A stretch of 64,000 nt of DNA, taken from positions 1 through 64,000 of the forward strand of contig JAIEMK010000009.1 in the NCBI GenBank assembly GCA_019752295.1. The letters are read 5' to 3'. Below the pieces are notes generated by a model that did no database searches, was not told the DNA's origin, and was given only the letters and a program-made list of their open reading frames with translations. This DNA is from Chitinophagaceae bacterium (GTDB lineage: Bacteria > Bacteroidota > Bacteroidia > Chitinophagales > Chitinophagaceae). The position numbers and the translations under genes are program-made. Positions 45,416-53,688 of this stretch are shown in pieces (the first letter of the stretch is position 1; the number at the start of each line of letters is the position of its first letter).

Positions 45416-47014
45416 ATGAAACAACTACTTTTCAAAAAAATCGGGCGTAGGCATTTTTCGGCAATGTTTATGTTGGCCATGATGCTATTCATGACTTTTC
45501 CAACGGCCCTTCTTGCACAAGATGCAACAGGTGCTAAAACAGGTACTATTAATGACATTGACACCACTGCAGCAAAAGTGATTGATTCAGTTGCAACAGC
45601 AAAAGATACAGTGCTTTCGCATGTTAGCGCTAATGTATCAAAATTGGCTACCGCTGTGCAGACTTTAGGTAATGCAGATGGTCATAACAAAATTGCTATC
45701 AACATTATGTGGACCTTGATTACAGGTTTCCTTGTAATGTTTATGCAAGCTGGTTTTGCTATGGTTGAAACAGGCTTTACTCAAAAAAAGAATGTGGCTC
45801 ATACCATGGTGATGAACTTCCTGATCTATTCTATTGGTATGATAGGATTCTGGATTTGTGGTTTTGCCATTATGTTTGGAGGCGCTTTAAATGTAGCTAA
45901 CCTCGGAGGGTCTGCTGGAGTGATTCCGCATGAATATATTATACATATGTTCGGTCATGATTTTGGAATCGCAGGTACTGTTGGTTACTTCTTAAGTAGC
46001 AAGTATTATGATGTAGGTGTATTTACTTTGTTCTTGTTCCAAATGGTATTCATGGATACCACAGCTACAATCCCTACGGGTTCTATGGCTGAAAGATGGA
46101 CTTTGAAATCTTTTGTTATTTACGGATTCTTTATATCCATGTTTGTTTACCCATTGTTTGGTAACTGGGTTTGGGGAGGTGGATGGTTAAGCCAACTAGG
46201 TGTTAACTTTAAATTAGGACATGGTCACGTAGATTTCGCAGGTTCCTCTGTTGTGCATATGGTAGGTGGTGTTGCGGCACTAGCAGGAGCTATCGTAATC
46301 GGACCACGTCATGGAAAATATGGTAAAGATGGTACAGTAAATACTATTCCTGGTCATAATATTCCAATGGCAATTATTGGTACGTTTATTTTGGCTTTTG
46401 GTTGGTTTGGATTTAATCCGGGCTCAACTTTAGCTGGTGGTGATTTACGTATTGCCGTTGTTGCTGTTAATACTATGTTAGCTGGTGGAGCTGGAGCTTT
46501 CGCAGCATTGTTATACATGTATGCTAGAGGCGGAAAAGCAGATCCAGGTATGATTGCAAATGGTATGTTAGCAGGTCTAGTTGCAATTACTGCACCATGT
46601 GCATTTGTAACTTCACTTTCGGCAGTTATCATTGGTGCTATTGCTGGACTTATTGTAATTTTTGTTTACAATTTTGTGGATCGCAAATTAAAAATTGACG
46701 ATCCTGTTGGAGCATTTGCAGTTCATGGAGCGAATGGTGCATGGGGAGTGCTTTCTCTAGGGCTTTTCGCAGATGGATCTTATGGTGATGGCTGGAATGG
46801 TGTACCAGGAACTGTTAAAGGATTATTCTATGGTGATGCTTCACAATTTTTTGCTCAATTAATTGGTACTGTTACTTGTTTTGTATTTGTGTTTGCCGCG
46901 ATGTATGGCTTCTTCAAATTATTGAACAAAGTTGTGCCTTTAAGAAGCAAAGAAGCTGATGAAATCATTGGTCTTGATATCGTTGAAACTGGTGTTCATG
47001 GGTATGTTGACTAA
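45416..47014 (+). CDS. amt: Ammonium transporter paralogue with signal peptide and Asn in place of the first pore His
   Basis: A 532-residue Amt-family protein, 84 residues longer than its neighbour. Residues 1-35 look like a signal peptide ending TALLAQ. A hydrophilic Ala/Thr/Val-rich segment (about 36-90, IDSVATAKDTVLSHVSANVSK) precedes the first core helix WTLITGFLVMFMQAGFAMVE. Core motifs include GTVGYFLSS, DFAGSSVVHMVGGVAALAG and VHGANGAWG. The first pore position reads FGNWVWGGGWL with Asn250 where the other Amt has His181. The second His is kept (His437). It follows the porin gene by 38 bases, probably in one operon, and ends at a perfect 12-bp terminator stem. Confidence 0.93.
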   Translation: MKQLLFKKIGRRHFSAMFMLAMMLFMTFPTALLAQDATGAKTGTINDIDTTAAKVIDSVATAKDTVLSHVSANVSKLATAVQTLGNADGHNKIAINIMWTLITGFLVMFMQAGFAMVETGFTQKKNVAHTMVMNFLIYSIGMIGFWICGFAIMFGGALNVANLGGSAGVIPHEYIIHMFGHDFGIAGTVGYFLSSKYYDVGVFTLFLFQMVFMDTTATIPTGSMAERWTLKSFVIYGFFISMFVYPLFGNWVWGGGWLSQLGVNFKLGHGHVDFAGSSVVHMVGGVAALAGAIVIGPRHGKYGKDGTVNTIPGHNIPMAIIGTFILAFGWFGFNPGSTLAGGDLRIAVVAVNTMLAGGAGAFAALLYMYARGGKADPGMIANGMLAGLVAITAPCAFVTSLSAVIIGAIAGLIVIFVYNFVDRKLKIDDPVGAFAVHGANGAWGVLSLGLFADGSYGDGWNGVPGTVKGLFYGDASQFFAQLIGTVTCFVFVFAAMYGFFKLLNKVVPLRSKEADEIIGLDIVETGVHGYVD

Positions 47015-47038
47015 AAAATAAATGAAATAGAGAAACCC

Positions 47039-47078
47039 AACAAATAGCACTTTTAACACGGTGCTATTTGTTGTTTTA
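47039..47078 (+). terminator. Terminator of the porin-amt operon
   Basis: AACAAATAGCAC at 47039-47050 pairs perfectly with GTGCTATTTGTT at 47061-47072, followed by GTTTT. Confidence 0.8.
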
Positions 47079-47115
47079 AAAATGATTTCGCTTTCTAAAA
47101 TTTCAACCACATACA

Positions 47116-47469
47116 ATGACTACCATTTTATTTGTTGTTATTATTCTCTCACTTTTTTTAGCCAGTTATTTATTGGCAAGAAAAGATGACAACATTTTAG
47201 ATCTTCAACAAAGAGTTGAATTTTTAGAGCAGAAAATAAATAAGAAACTGGTTAGCCGTTTGTTATTTGTGGAACTTAAGTCTGTTAATAGTGTTCTGGA
47301 CACTTTGAATAACTGTTTTTATGAAATTGATAAAGATGGAGATTATGATGTAGAAACAGAATATAGATTAGAAGATGTAACAGACGAATGGTGGGATGCA
47401 CTTGCACAATCACAAGGAGATCTTGACATTGTAAATAAAATAGTAACACATTTGAATAAACCTAATTAG
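47116..47469 (+). CDS. Membrane-anchored acidic protein of unknown function
   Basis: A 117-residue protein with one N-terminal membrane segment (about 3-20, TILFVVIILSLFLASYLL). A coiled-coil-like stretch (DNILDLQQRVEFLEQKINKKL) and an acidic C-terminal region (EIDKDGDYDVETEYRLEDVTDEWWDAL) follow. The topology suggests a cytoplasmic domain tethered to the inner membrane. I recognise no family. The nhaA gene begins 20 bases after its stop, so the two are likely cotranscribed. A link to ion homeostasis is only inference from position. Confidence 0.75.
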   Translation: MTTILFVVIILSLFLASYLLARKDDNILDLQQRVEFLEQKINKKLVSRLLFVELKSVNSVLDTLNNCFYEIDKDGDYDVETEYRLEDVTDEWWDALAQSQGDLDIVNKIVTHLNKPN

Positions 47470-47489
47470 CCTCTCATCAAGTAAGAAAA

Positions 47490-48743
47490 ATGCCGAAAAA
47501 AAGAATCAATAAAATGTTTAGCCCTATTAGAGATTTCATCAACGATAGTAGGTCCGCAGGCATCATTCTAATTATTTGTACCATCGCATCTTTAGTTTTC
47601 TCAAACTTACAATTCTCACAAAAAAGTTATACGGGCTTCTGGGACAAGCATTTTAAATTAATTCCGTTTGAGTTTCTGAATCTTCCTGATACTGTTCTCC
47701 TTAATATAAATGATGTATTAATGACGCTATTTTTTTTCCTTGTTGGAATGGAAATTAAGCGCGAACTAACAATTGGAGAACTAGCTTCAATCAGGAAATC
47801 ATTACTACCAGTATTAGCCGCCTTAGGGGGAATGATTTGCCCTGCCTTGATATTTTCTGTATACAACTATTATACCGATGCAAAATCTGGTTGGGGAATT
47901 CCAATGGCCACTGACATTGCTTTTTCATTAGGTGTCTTATCATTATTAGGGAAAAAAGTACCTATCCAATTAAAAATATTTTTGGCAGCACTTGCCATAA
48001 TAGACGATCTGGGCGCCATTGTAACCATTGCTATTTTCTACACTTCAAAAATGAGCCTTACCTATCTTTTGCTAGGGTTCTTATGTATTGCGATTTTGAT
48101 CATCCTCAATAAATTGAAGGTGAATTCTCTTCTAATATATGTTCTACCAGCAGTGCTTCTATGGTACTTTATTTTCAACTCAGGAATCCATGCTACAATT
48201 GCTGGCGTCATCGCGTCTTTCGCCATCCCATTAAAAAGTTTGGCAAAACTGGAACACATTTTATACAAACCAGTGAACTTTTTCATTATGCCACTTTTTG
48301 CATTAGCCAATACAGCAATTATTTTCCCAGAAAGTTTTAGCGCTGTTTATACATCTACAATTAGCTATGGCGTTATACTCGGTTTGAGCCTCGGCAAACC
48401 ATTGGGCATTTTTTTCTTTTCATTTATTGCTATCAAATTAAAAATTGCTGCACTCCCTTCCAATACCACTTATAAACAATTGTGGGGTATTGGTTTATTA
48501 GGTGGCATTGGTTTCACTATGTCCATTTTTACATCAACCCTTGCATATTCACTTGATTTGTTTCAGGTTATTTCCAAAGTTTCAGTAATGGTAGGATCAT
48601 TAATTGCAAGCATTATCGGCTACCTATATCTCTCAAATTATAAAAACCAAAAGGATCATAAACTAGATCAACACCCGATTCAAAAGAGGGTATTCAATCT
48701 TCCGGAAATCCATTCGCCAGTCCCTCTTTCCGACTCATTTTAG
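47490..48743 (+). CDS. nhaA: Na+/H+ antiporter NhaA
   Basis: Inner-membrane antiporter exchanging Na+ (or Li+) for H+, 417 residues, about twelve membrane segments. The paired aspartates of the ion site are in LAIIDDLGAIVTIAIFYTS. Other family marks are LFFFLVGMEIKRELTIGEL, MATDIAFSLGVLSLLG, SGIHATIAGVIASFAIP and LLGGIGFTMSIFTSTLAY. The N-terminal KKRINKMFSPIRDFIND is the usual cytoplasmic amphipathic start. It is followed by a strong AT-rich terminator. Its cotranscribed partner is the anchored acidic protein. Confidence 0.97.
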   Translation: MPKKRINKMFSPIRDFINDSRSAGIILIICTIASLVFSNLQFSQKSYTGFWDKHFKLIPFEFLNLPDTVLLNINDVLMTLFFFLVGMEIKRELTIGELASIRKSLLPVLAALGGMICPALIFSVYNYYTDAKSGWGIPMATDIAFSLGVLSLLGKKVPIQLKIFLAALAIIDDLGAIVTIAIFYTSKMSLTYLLLGFLCIAILIILNKLKVNSLLIYVLPAVLLWYFIFNSGIHATIAGVIASFAIPLKSLAKLEHILYKPVNFFIMPLFALANTAIIFPESFSAVYTSTISYGVILGLSLGKPLGIFFFSFIAIKLKIAALPSNTTYKQLWGIGLLGGIGFTMSIFTSTLAYSLDLFQVISKVSVMVGSLIASIIGYLYLSNYKNQKDHKLDQHPIQKRVFNLPEIHSPVPLSDSF

Positions 48744-48761
48744 TTTCAACTCCTTTAAAAA

Positions 48762-48804
48762 AGAGAAAAAATGAAAATATTTTTAGTTTTCTCTAATTTT
48801 TTTT
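48762..48804 (+). terminator. Terminator of nhaA
   Basis: AGAGAAAA at 48762-48769 pairs with TTTTCTCT at 48787-48794, followed by AA and ten T. A further small hairpin AGTG/CACT at 48827-48840 followed by nine T may act as a second stop. Confidence 0.65.
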
Positions 48805-48974
48805 AAAAAAATATTTGATAAAATATAGTGTGGAAGCACTTTTTTTTTGAAATAAAACAAGATTTCCTAAAAATAAATACGTTAAATAGAATAAAATAAA
48901 GTCGATTGCAATGAAAAATTTTTTATTAAATATATTCTATATATACAAATTGGCTTTTCACTTAGTTTCAATGC
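48805..48974. other. AT-rich gap without recognised gene
   Basis: Between the nhaA terminator and the promoter of the 45-residue protein gene the sequence is extremely AT-rich, with runs of A and T and stretches such as TATATTCTATATATAC. Apart from the AGTG/CACT hairpin with its T run I see no gene, repeat or RNA motif here. Confidence 0.5.
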
Positions 48975-49005
48975 TTGTCAATCTCGGTTTTTTATAGTCA
49001 ATTTG
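48975..49005 (+). promoter_or_regulatory. Candidate promoter of the 45-residue membrane protein gene
   Basis: TTG at 48975-48977 and TCAATTTG at 48998-49005 (one mismatch to TAnnTTTG) are 20 bases apart, giving a start near 49012 and a leader of about 25 bases before the ATG. Confidence 0.35.
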
Positions 49006-49035
49006 TAGCTATTAATAAGAAAAAACTATCTTCCT

Positions 49036-49173
49036 ATGTTACTATTAGCAACTCAAATCGCAAATAACGCAACTAACGAGAGCGAGAGCCCACTGATGGT
49101 TATTGCCGTTGCAGCTTGTGTTATTTCAATTGTTTTATTGCTCTGGAAAAACGAATCAAAAACTACCATCTAG
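49036..49173 (+). CDS. Small single-span membrane protein (45 aa)
   Basis: ATG at 49036 to TAG at 49171-49173 encodes 45 residues. A polar N-terminus (MLLLATQIANNATNESESP) leads into one membrane helix at about 20-37 (LMVIAVAACVISIVLLLW) and a short basic tail KNESKTTI. The gene stands alone in a 539-base gap, with a plausible promoter in front and a UUCG-capped terminator behind, so it has its own transcription unit. I do not recognise the family. Alternatives are a non-coding RNA overlapping a chance frame, but the hydrophobic pattern argues for a protein. Confidence 0.6.
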   Translation: MLLLATQIANNATNESESPLMVIAVAACVISIVLLLWKNESKTTI

Positions 49174-49207
49174 TAGTAACTGTTTTGTTCAAACATATTT
49201 ATCAGTC

Positions 49208-49230
49208 AAGCAGCTTCGGCTGCTTTTTTT
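49208..49230 (+). terminator. UUCG-capped terminator
   Basis: AAGCAGC at 49208-49214 and GCTGCTT at 49219-49225 close a TTCG tetraloop, followed by further T to 49230. This is a textbook stable terminator 35 bases after the small gene. Confidence 0.88.
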
Positions 49231-49282
49231 ATGCCCTAAAGAAAAAGCAGCGACTATCCGCTTTTCTACTTAAGTTAGAAAA

Positions 49283-50038
49283 ATGAAATGGTTTGGAAAA
49301 TTCCTTCAATGGATTTATTGTATTTATGCTTTTGCCCTTTTTGTGGCGCTAACCCTGATTGCTTTTCCTTTTGTAATGTTCTCTCTCATTTTTGGCAAGA
49401 TCAGGGGTGGAAACATTATCTACCAAATCTGCAAATATTGGGCAAAAATTTGGTACCTGCTCATTGGCATCCGACACAAGGAAGTTTTTGAAGCTCCACA
49501 CGACAGCAATAAGCAATATATTTTTGTGGGAAACCATATCTCCTATATCGATATCCCAGCCATTGTGTTGATTGCGCATCAATCGATCAGGGTTTTGGGG
49601 AAGCACGAAATGGTTAAGATTCCGATATTCGGATGGATCTATCGCGCAGCAGTGATTCTGGTAGACCGTCAGAACCCGGCAACCAGAGCCAGAAGTGTGC
49701 GTGCTTTAAAAGCGGCCATCAAAAATAATATTTCCATTTTCATTTTTCCGGAAGGCACTTTTAATGAAACAAAAAAACCGCTAAAATCTTTTTTTGATGG
49801 CGCTTTCAGGATCGCCGTTGAAACGCAGACCAATATCAAACCAATCTTATTGGTGGATACCATCGACAGACTGCATTACCATTCCCTATTTTCATTAACT
49901 CCTGGAAAAAACAGGGTGGTATATTTGGAAGAAGTAAGTGTGCAAGGACTAAGCACGAGCGATATCCATTTACTAAAAGAAAGAGTGCACCAACAAATGG
50001 AAGCAGGTTTACGCAGGTATCGGACTTATTCGCACTGA
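49283..50038 (+). CDS. 1-acyl-glycerol-3-phosphate acyltransferase (PlsC family)
   Basis: Acylates lysophosphatidic acid or a related lyso-lipid in phospholipid synthesis. A 251-residue membrane protein with N-terminal hydrophobic segments (about 8-38). Acyltransferase block I is GNHISYIDIPAIVL (the catalytic His and Asp of H-x4-D). Block II is VILVDRQNPATRARS and block III is IFIFPEGTFNE. The last block is in the KPILLVDTIDRL region. It lies 35 bases before priA in the same direction. Substrate specificity within the family cannot be read by eye. Confidence 0.92.
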   Translation: MKWFGKFLQWIYCIYAFALFVALTLIAFPFVMFSLIFGKIRGGNIIYQICKYWAKIWYLLIGIRHKEVFEAPHDSNKQYIFVGNHISYIDIPAIVLIAHQSIRVLGKHEMVKIPIFGWIYRAAVILVDRQNPATRARSVRALKAAIKNNISIFIFPEGTFNETKKPLKSFFDGAFRIAVETQTNIKPILLVDTIDRLHYHSLFSLTPGKNRVVYLEEVSVQGLSTSDIHLLKERVHQQMEAGLRRYRTYSH

Positions 50039-50073
50039 AAAGCAGAAAGCACTTATCTTAGCCATTCAATTTC

Positions 50074-52572
50074 ATGGCCAATCAAAAAAACATTACAGAC
50101 CTCCTGGCATTCACTGCAAATAGCCCAACCATATTTGCGGAAGTAATTATTCCATTGGCATTACCAAAGAACTACACATGGTCTGTTCCTATTGAGTTCC
50201 AAGACATCCTTAAGCCGGGGATTCGGGTGGAAGTTGTTTTGGGCAAACACAAAAAATATGCAGGCATTGTAAAAAAAATATTTACGGAAGCCCCTGCAGG
50301 CTTTACACCAAAGCCCTTATTGAATGTATTGGATGAAGAACCTTTGATTCATCAACAGCAATTGCAATTATGGGAATGGATGGCGCAATACTATATGTGT
50401 AGCGAAGGAGAAGTGATGCAAGCTGCAGTACCCGCAAATTTAAAATTATCGAGCGAAAGTATTTTGATCTGGAATGAAAGCACAGATGATCAGTACAAAG
50501 ATTTGAGCGATGATGAATTTATTGTTGCAGAAGCATTGGAATTAAAAAAAGAATTGCGTCTCGGTGAAGTACAACAGCTTTTAAATAGTACGCAAACCTA
50601 TCCTGTAATAAAGAAATTGATTGAGAAGGGGATCTGTTATGTTTGGGAAGAACTAGTAGAAAAATATCAGGAAAAAAAACAGACTTATATACAATTGCAT
50701 CCGGATTATATTTCTGAAGAAGCCCTTTCGAAACTCCTCAATAATTGGGGAAAAGCACCCAAACAAATGGAACTGCTACTCTCCTATCTGCACCTGCTTA
50801 AAACAGAAGGAGAAGTAACACAATCGGCACTGCTAAAAAAATCGAACGCCACTGCCGCACAGTTAAAGGGGCTAATTGAAAAAGGAATTTTATTGGCGCA
50901 GAAGAGAATTGTTTCTCGAATTACTAATTTTCAAAAAGATACAGAACTGGCTTTTGAACTTTCTGATGCCCAAAAAAACGCATTAGAAGCCATTAAAGAA
51001 CAGTTTATAGTGAAGAAGCCCTGTTTACTGCATGGCATTACTTCAAGCGGTAAAACACAGGTCTATGTTCATTTAATCGAAGATTACATGAAGCAGGGGA
51101 TGCAAGTACTCTATCTCTTACCCGAGATTGCCCTTACTTCGCAGATCATTAGAAGATTACAAACGCATTTTGGTGGAGATATTGGCATTTACCATTCTAA
51201 ATTCAACGCAAACGAAAGGGTTGAAATATGGAATAAGGTGAAGTCGGGCGAATTAAAAGCCGTTTTGGGTGCTCGCTCCGCCGTTTTTTTGCCATTTAAA
51301 AATCTGGGTTTAATTATTGCCGATGAGGAACACGACCCTTCCTATAAGCAACAAGATCCGGCACCACGCTATCATGCACGCGATACCGCCATTTATTATG
51401 CTGGCCAATTTGGAGCAAATATTTTATTGGGTAGTGCTACCCCGAGTATTGAAACCTATTTTAATTGTGCACAGAAAAAATATAATCTGGTTTCACTTTC
51501 TGAAAGATTCGGGGAAGGTGTTTTACCAAAAATGGAATTGGTTGATTTTCGAAATTTAGCCGAAACCCCTAAAGGGAAAACCGTTTTTACGCCCACCCTT
51601 TTAAGCGCCATAGAGCACACACTGGCAGAAAAAAAACAAGTCATACTTTTTCAGAACCGCAGAGGCTATTCACCCTATTTGCTTTGCGAAACTTGTGGAT
51701 GGATACCCCATTGTGAACATTGCGATGTAACACTAACCTACCACAAATCGAAACACAAACTCTCATGCCACTACTGCGGTAGCAGCTACCCCGTTGTGAA
51801 TACCTGTGTTGCTTGCGGCAGTCACCATTTTATTCAAAAGAATTTTGGAACAGAAAAAATTGAAGAACAAGTGTTGGAATTTTTTCCCGACGCAAAAGTG
51901 GCAAGAATGGATTACGACAGCATTAAAGGGAAAAATGCACACGATGCTCTGATCAAACTCTTTGAACAACAAAGAATTGATATTCTGGTGGGAACACAGA
52001 TGGTTGTAAAAGGACTTGATTTTGAACACGTGAACCTCGTTGGTATTATAGATGCAGACGGCATTTTAAATTTTACCGATTTCAGGGTTTCGGAGCGCGC
52101 ATTTCAGTTGATGGAGCAAGTTAGCGGAAGGGCAGGCAGAAAGAATGCAGATGGAAAAGTAATTGTTCAGGTAAGCAATCTATTTCATCCAGTGTTACAA
52201 TTTGTAAAAGCACATGACTACAATTTGTTTTACCAGTACGAAATTCAAAACAGAAAACAATTTTCTTATCCCCCATTTACAAGGTTGATTCAAATTATTT
52301 TCAAACACAAAGAAAAAAATATTGCAGAAGAAGCTGCTCATATTTTTTTGAATGGAATGAAAACACAGTTCGGACAATCGATGAATGGCCCGGCCCAGCC
52401 AGTTGTTGACAGAATAAGGAATTTATTTATCTGGGAGATTTTGATAAAGCTTCCAAAAGATCAACAAACCATTTTGCGATGCAAGACAGCTATTCATCAA
52501 CAGACAATGATTCTACAAACAAATAAAAGATATCGTTCGGTTCAGATTATTGCAGATACAGACCCTAACTAA
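50074..52572 (+). CDS. priA: Primosomal replication protein N' (helicase PriA)
   Basis: Superfamily 2 helicase that reloads the replisome at stalled forks, 832 residues. The N-terminal 3'-binding domain and winged helix occupy about 1-290. The helicase core has Walker A LHGITSSGKTQVYVHL, the DEEH box IIADEEHDPSYKQQD, GSATPSIET and the QMVVKGLDFEHVNLVGI motif. The zinc-binding insert has paired cysteines in CETCGWIPHCEHCDVTL and CHYCGSSYPVVNTCVACG. It is between plsC and murB, and the three genes are closely spaced on one strand. Confidence 0.97.
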   Translation: MANQKNITDLLAFTANSPTIFAEVIIPLALPKNYTWSVPIEFQDILKPGIRVEVVLGKHKKYAGIVKKIFTEAPAGFTPKPLLNVLDEEPLIHQQQLQLWEWMAQYYMCSEGEVMQAAVPANLKLSSESILIWNESTDDQYKDLSDDEFIVAEALELKKELRLGEVQQLLNSTQTYPVIKKLIEKGICYVWEELVEKYQEKKQTYIQLHPDYISEEALSKLLNNWGKAPKQMELLLSYLHLLKTEGEVTQSALLKKSNATAAQLKGLIEKGILLAQKRIVSRITNFQKDTELAFELSDAQKNALEAIKEQFIVKKPCLLHGITSSGKTQVYVHLIEDYMKQGMQVLYLLPEIALTSQIIRRLQTHFGGDIGIYHSKFNANERVEIWNKVKSGELKAVLGARSAVFLPFKNLGLIIADEEHDPSYKQQDPAPRYHARDTAIYYAGQFGANILLGSATPSIETYFNCAQKKYNLVSLSERFGEGVLPKMELVDFRNLAETPKGKTVFTPTLLSAIEHTLAEKKQVILFQNRRGYSPYLLCETCGWIPHCEHCDVTLTYHKSKHKLSCHYCGSSYPVVNTCVACGSHHFIQKNFGTEKIEEQVLEFFPDAKVARMDYDSIKGKNAHDALIKLFEQQRIDILVGTQMVVKGLDFEHVNLVGIIDADGILNFTDFRVSERAFQLMEQVSGRAGRKNADGKVIVQVSNLFHPVLQFVKAHDYNLFYQYEIQNRKQFSYPPFTRLIQIIFKHKEKNIAEEAAHIFLNGMKTQFGQSMNGPAQPVVDRIRNLFIWEILIKLPKDQQTILRCKTAIHQQTMILQTNKRYRSVQIIADTDPN

Positions 52573-52597
52573 CTCAATCTTCTTATTTTTATAAAAG

Positions 52598-53620
52598 ATG
52601 CTAATACAACAGAACAAATCATTGAAGCAGTATAACAGTTTTGGCATTAATGCGATTGCCAGAAATTTTGTGATACTTGATTCATTGGATTCATTAGAAG
52701 AGCTCATTACCGATCATGAATTCTCCATCAAAAATGCACATTTTATCCTCGGAGGTGGAAGCAATATTTTATTCACCAGCCCTTTGATCGACGGTTGGGT
52801 TTTGAAAAATGAGATGAAAGGTATTACGCTAGTTGGGGAAGATGAGGATCATTATTTTGTAGAAGTGGCGGCGGGTGAAGACTGGCACCAATTTGTTTTG
52901 TACTGCATTTCAAAGGGCTATGCAGGAATTGAAAACCTGAGCCTGATACCCGGTTGTGCAGGTGCGTCGCCCATCCAGAACATCGGCGCTTATGGTGTGG
53001 AAATAAAAGATGTTTTCGACTCTTTAGACTTATACCACCTTAGAGAAAAATGTGTTATTCGATTCAGCGCATCGGAATGCATGTTTGGTTACCGCGAGAG
53101 CATTTTTAAAACCAAACTAAAGAATCAGTTTGTAATTTTAAAAATACGTTTAAGGTTAAACAAAAAACCTTCTTTTAAAACAAGTTATGGTGCGGTAGAA
53201 CAGGAACTCGAAAAAATGGGAGTTCAGGAATTAACTATTCAACAGGTTTCAGAAGCCGTAATCCGCATTCGGTCGAGTAAATTACCCGATCCAAAAAAAA
53301 TTGGTAATGCAGGAAGTTTTTTCAAGAACCCAATCATCTCAAATGATTTATTTCAAAAACTAAAACCCAATTTTCCAGACCTGCCCGGATATCCTGCAGC
53401 AAATGGTTTGATAAAAATTGCAGCAGGCTGGCTGATTGAAAAGGCTGGATGGAAGGGATACCGTATCGGCGATGCCGGCTGTCATGCGCTACAAGCCTTG
53501 GTTCTGGTGAATTTTGGAAATGCTACAGGAAAGGAAATTTATGAACTCTCCTCAAAAATCATACACAGTATAGAAAATAAATTCGGGATCGTTTTAGAAA
53601 GAGAAGTGAATATTCTTTAG
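52598..53620 (+). CDS. murB: UDP-N-acetylenolpyruvoylglucosamine reductase
   Basis: NADPH-dependent FAD enzyme that completes UDP-MurNAc synthesis in the cytoplasm. At 340 residues it matches the E. coli-like type I length. FAD-binding stretches are HFILGGGSNILF and GIENLSLIPGCAGASPIQNIGAYGVEI. The active-site Ser is in GNAGSFFKNPII. Substrate-binding positions are in PGYPAANGLIKIAAGWLIEKAG. It starts 25 bases after priA and ends at a strong, two-way terminator shared with the convergent ompA-like gene. Confidence 0.97.
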   Translation: MLIQQNKSLKQYNSFGINAIARNFVILDSLDSLEELITDHEFSIKNAHFILGGGSNILFTSPLIDGWVLKNEMKGITLVGEDEDHYFVEVAAGEDWHQFVLYCISKGYAGIENLSLIPGCAGASPIQNIGAYGVEIKDVFDSLDLYHLREKCVIRFSASECMFGYRESIFKTKLKNQFVILKIRLRLNKKPSFKTSYGAVEQELEKMGVQELTIQQVSEAVIRIRSSKLPDPKKIGNAGSFFKNPIISNDLFQKLKPNFPDLPGYPAANGLIKIAAGWLIEKAGWKGYRIGDAGCHALQALVLVNFGNATGKEIYELSSKIIHSIENKFGIVLEREVNIL

Positions 53621-53636
53621 TAGCCCTTACTAAATT

Positions 53637-53672
53637 AAAAGCCCCATTCCAATTGCTCGGAATGGGGCTTTT
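53637..53672. terminator. Bidirectional terminator between murB and the OmpA gene
   Basis: AAAAGCCCCATTCC at 53637-53650 pairs perfectly over 14 bases with GGAATGGGGCTTTT at 53659-53672. The flanking A and T runs suit both strands. Confidence 0.9.
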
Positions 53673-53688
53673 AAAAATTTCTGCAACC

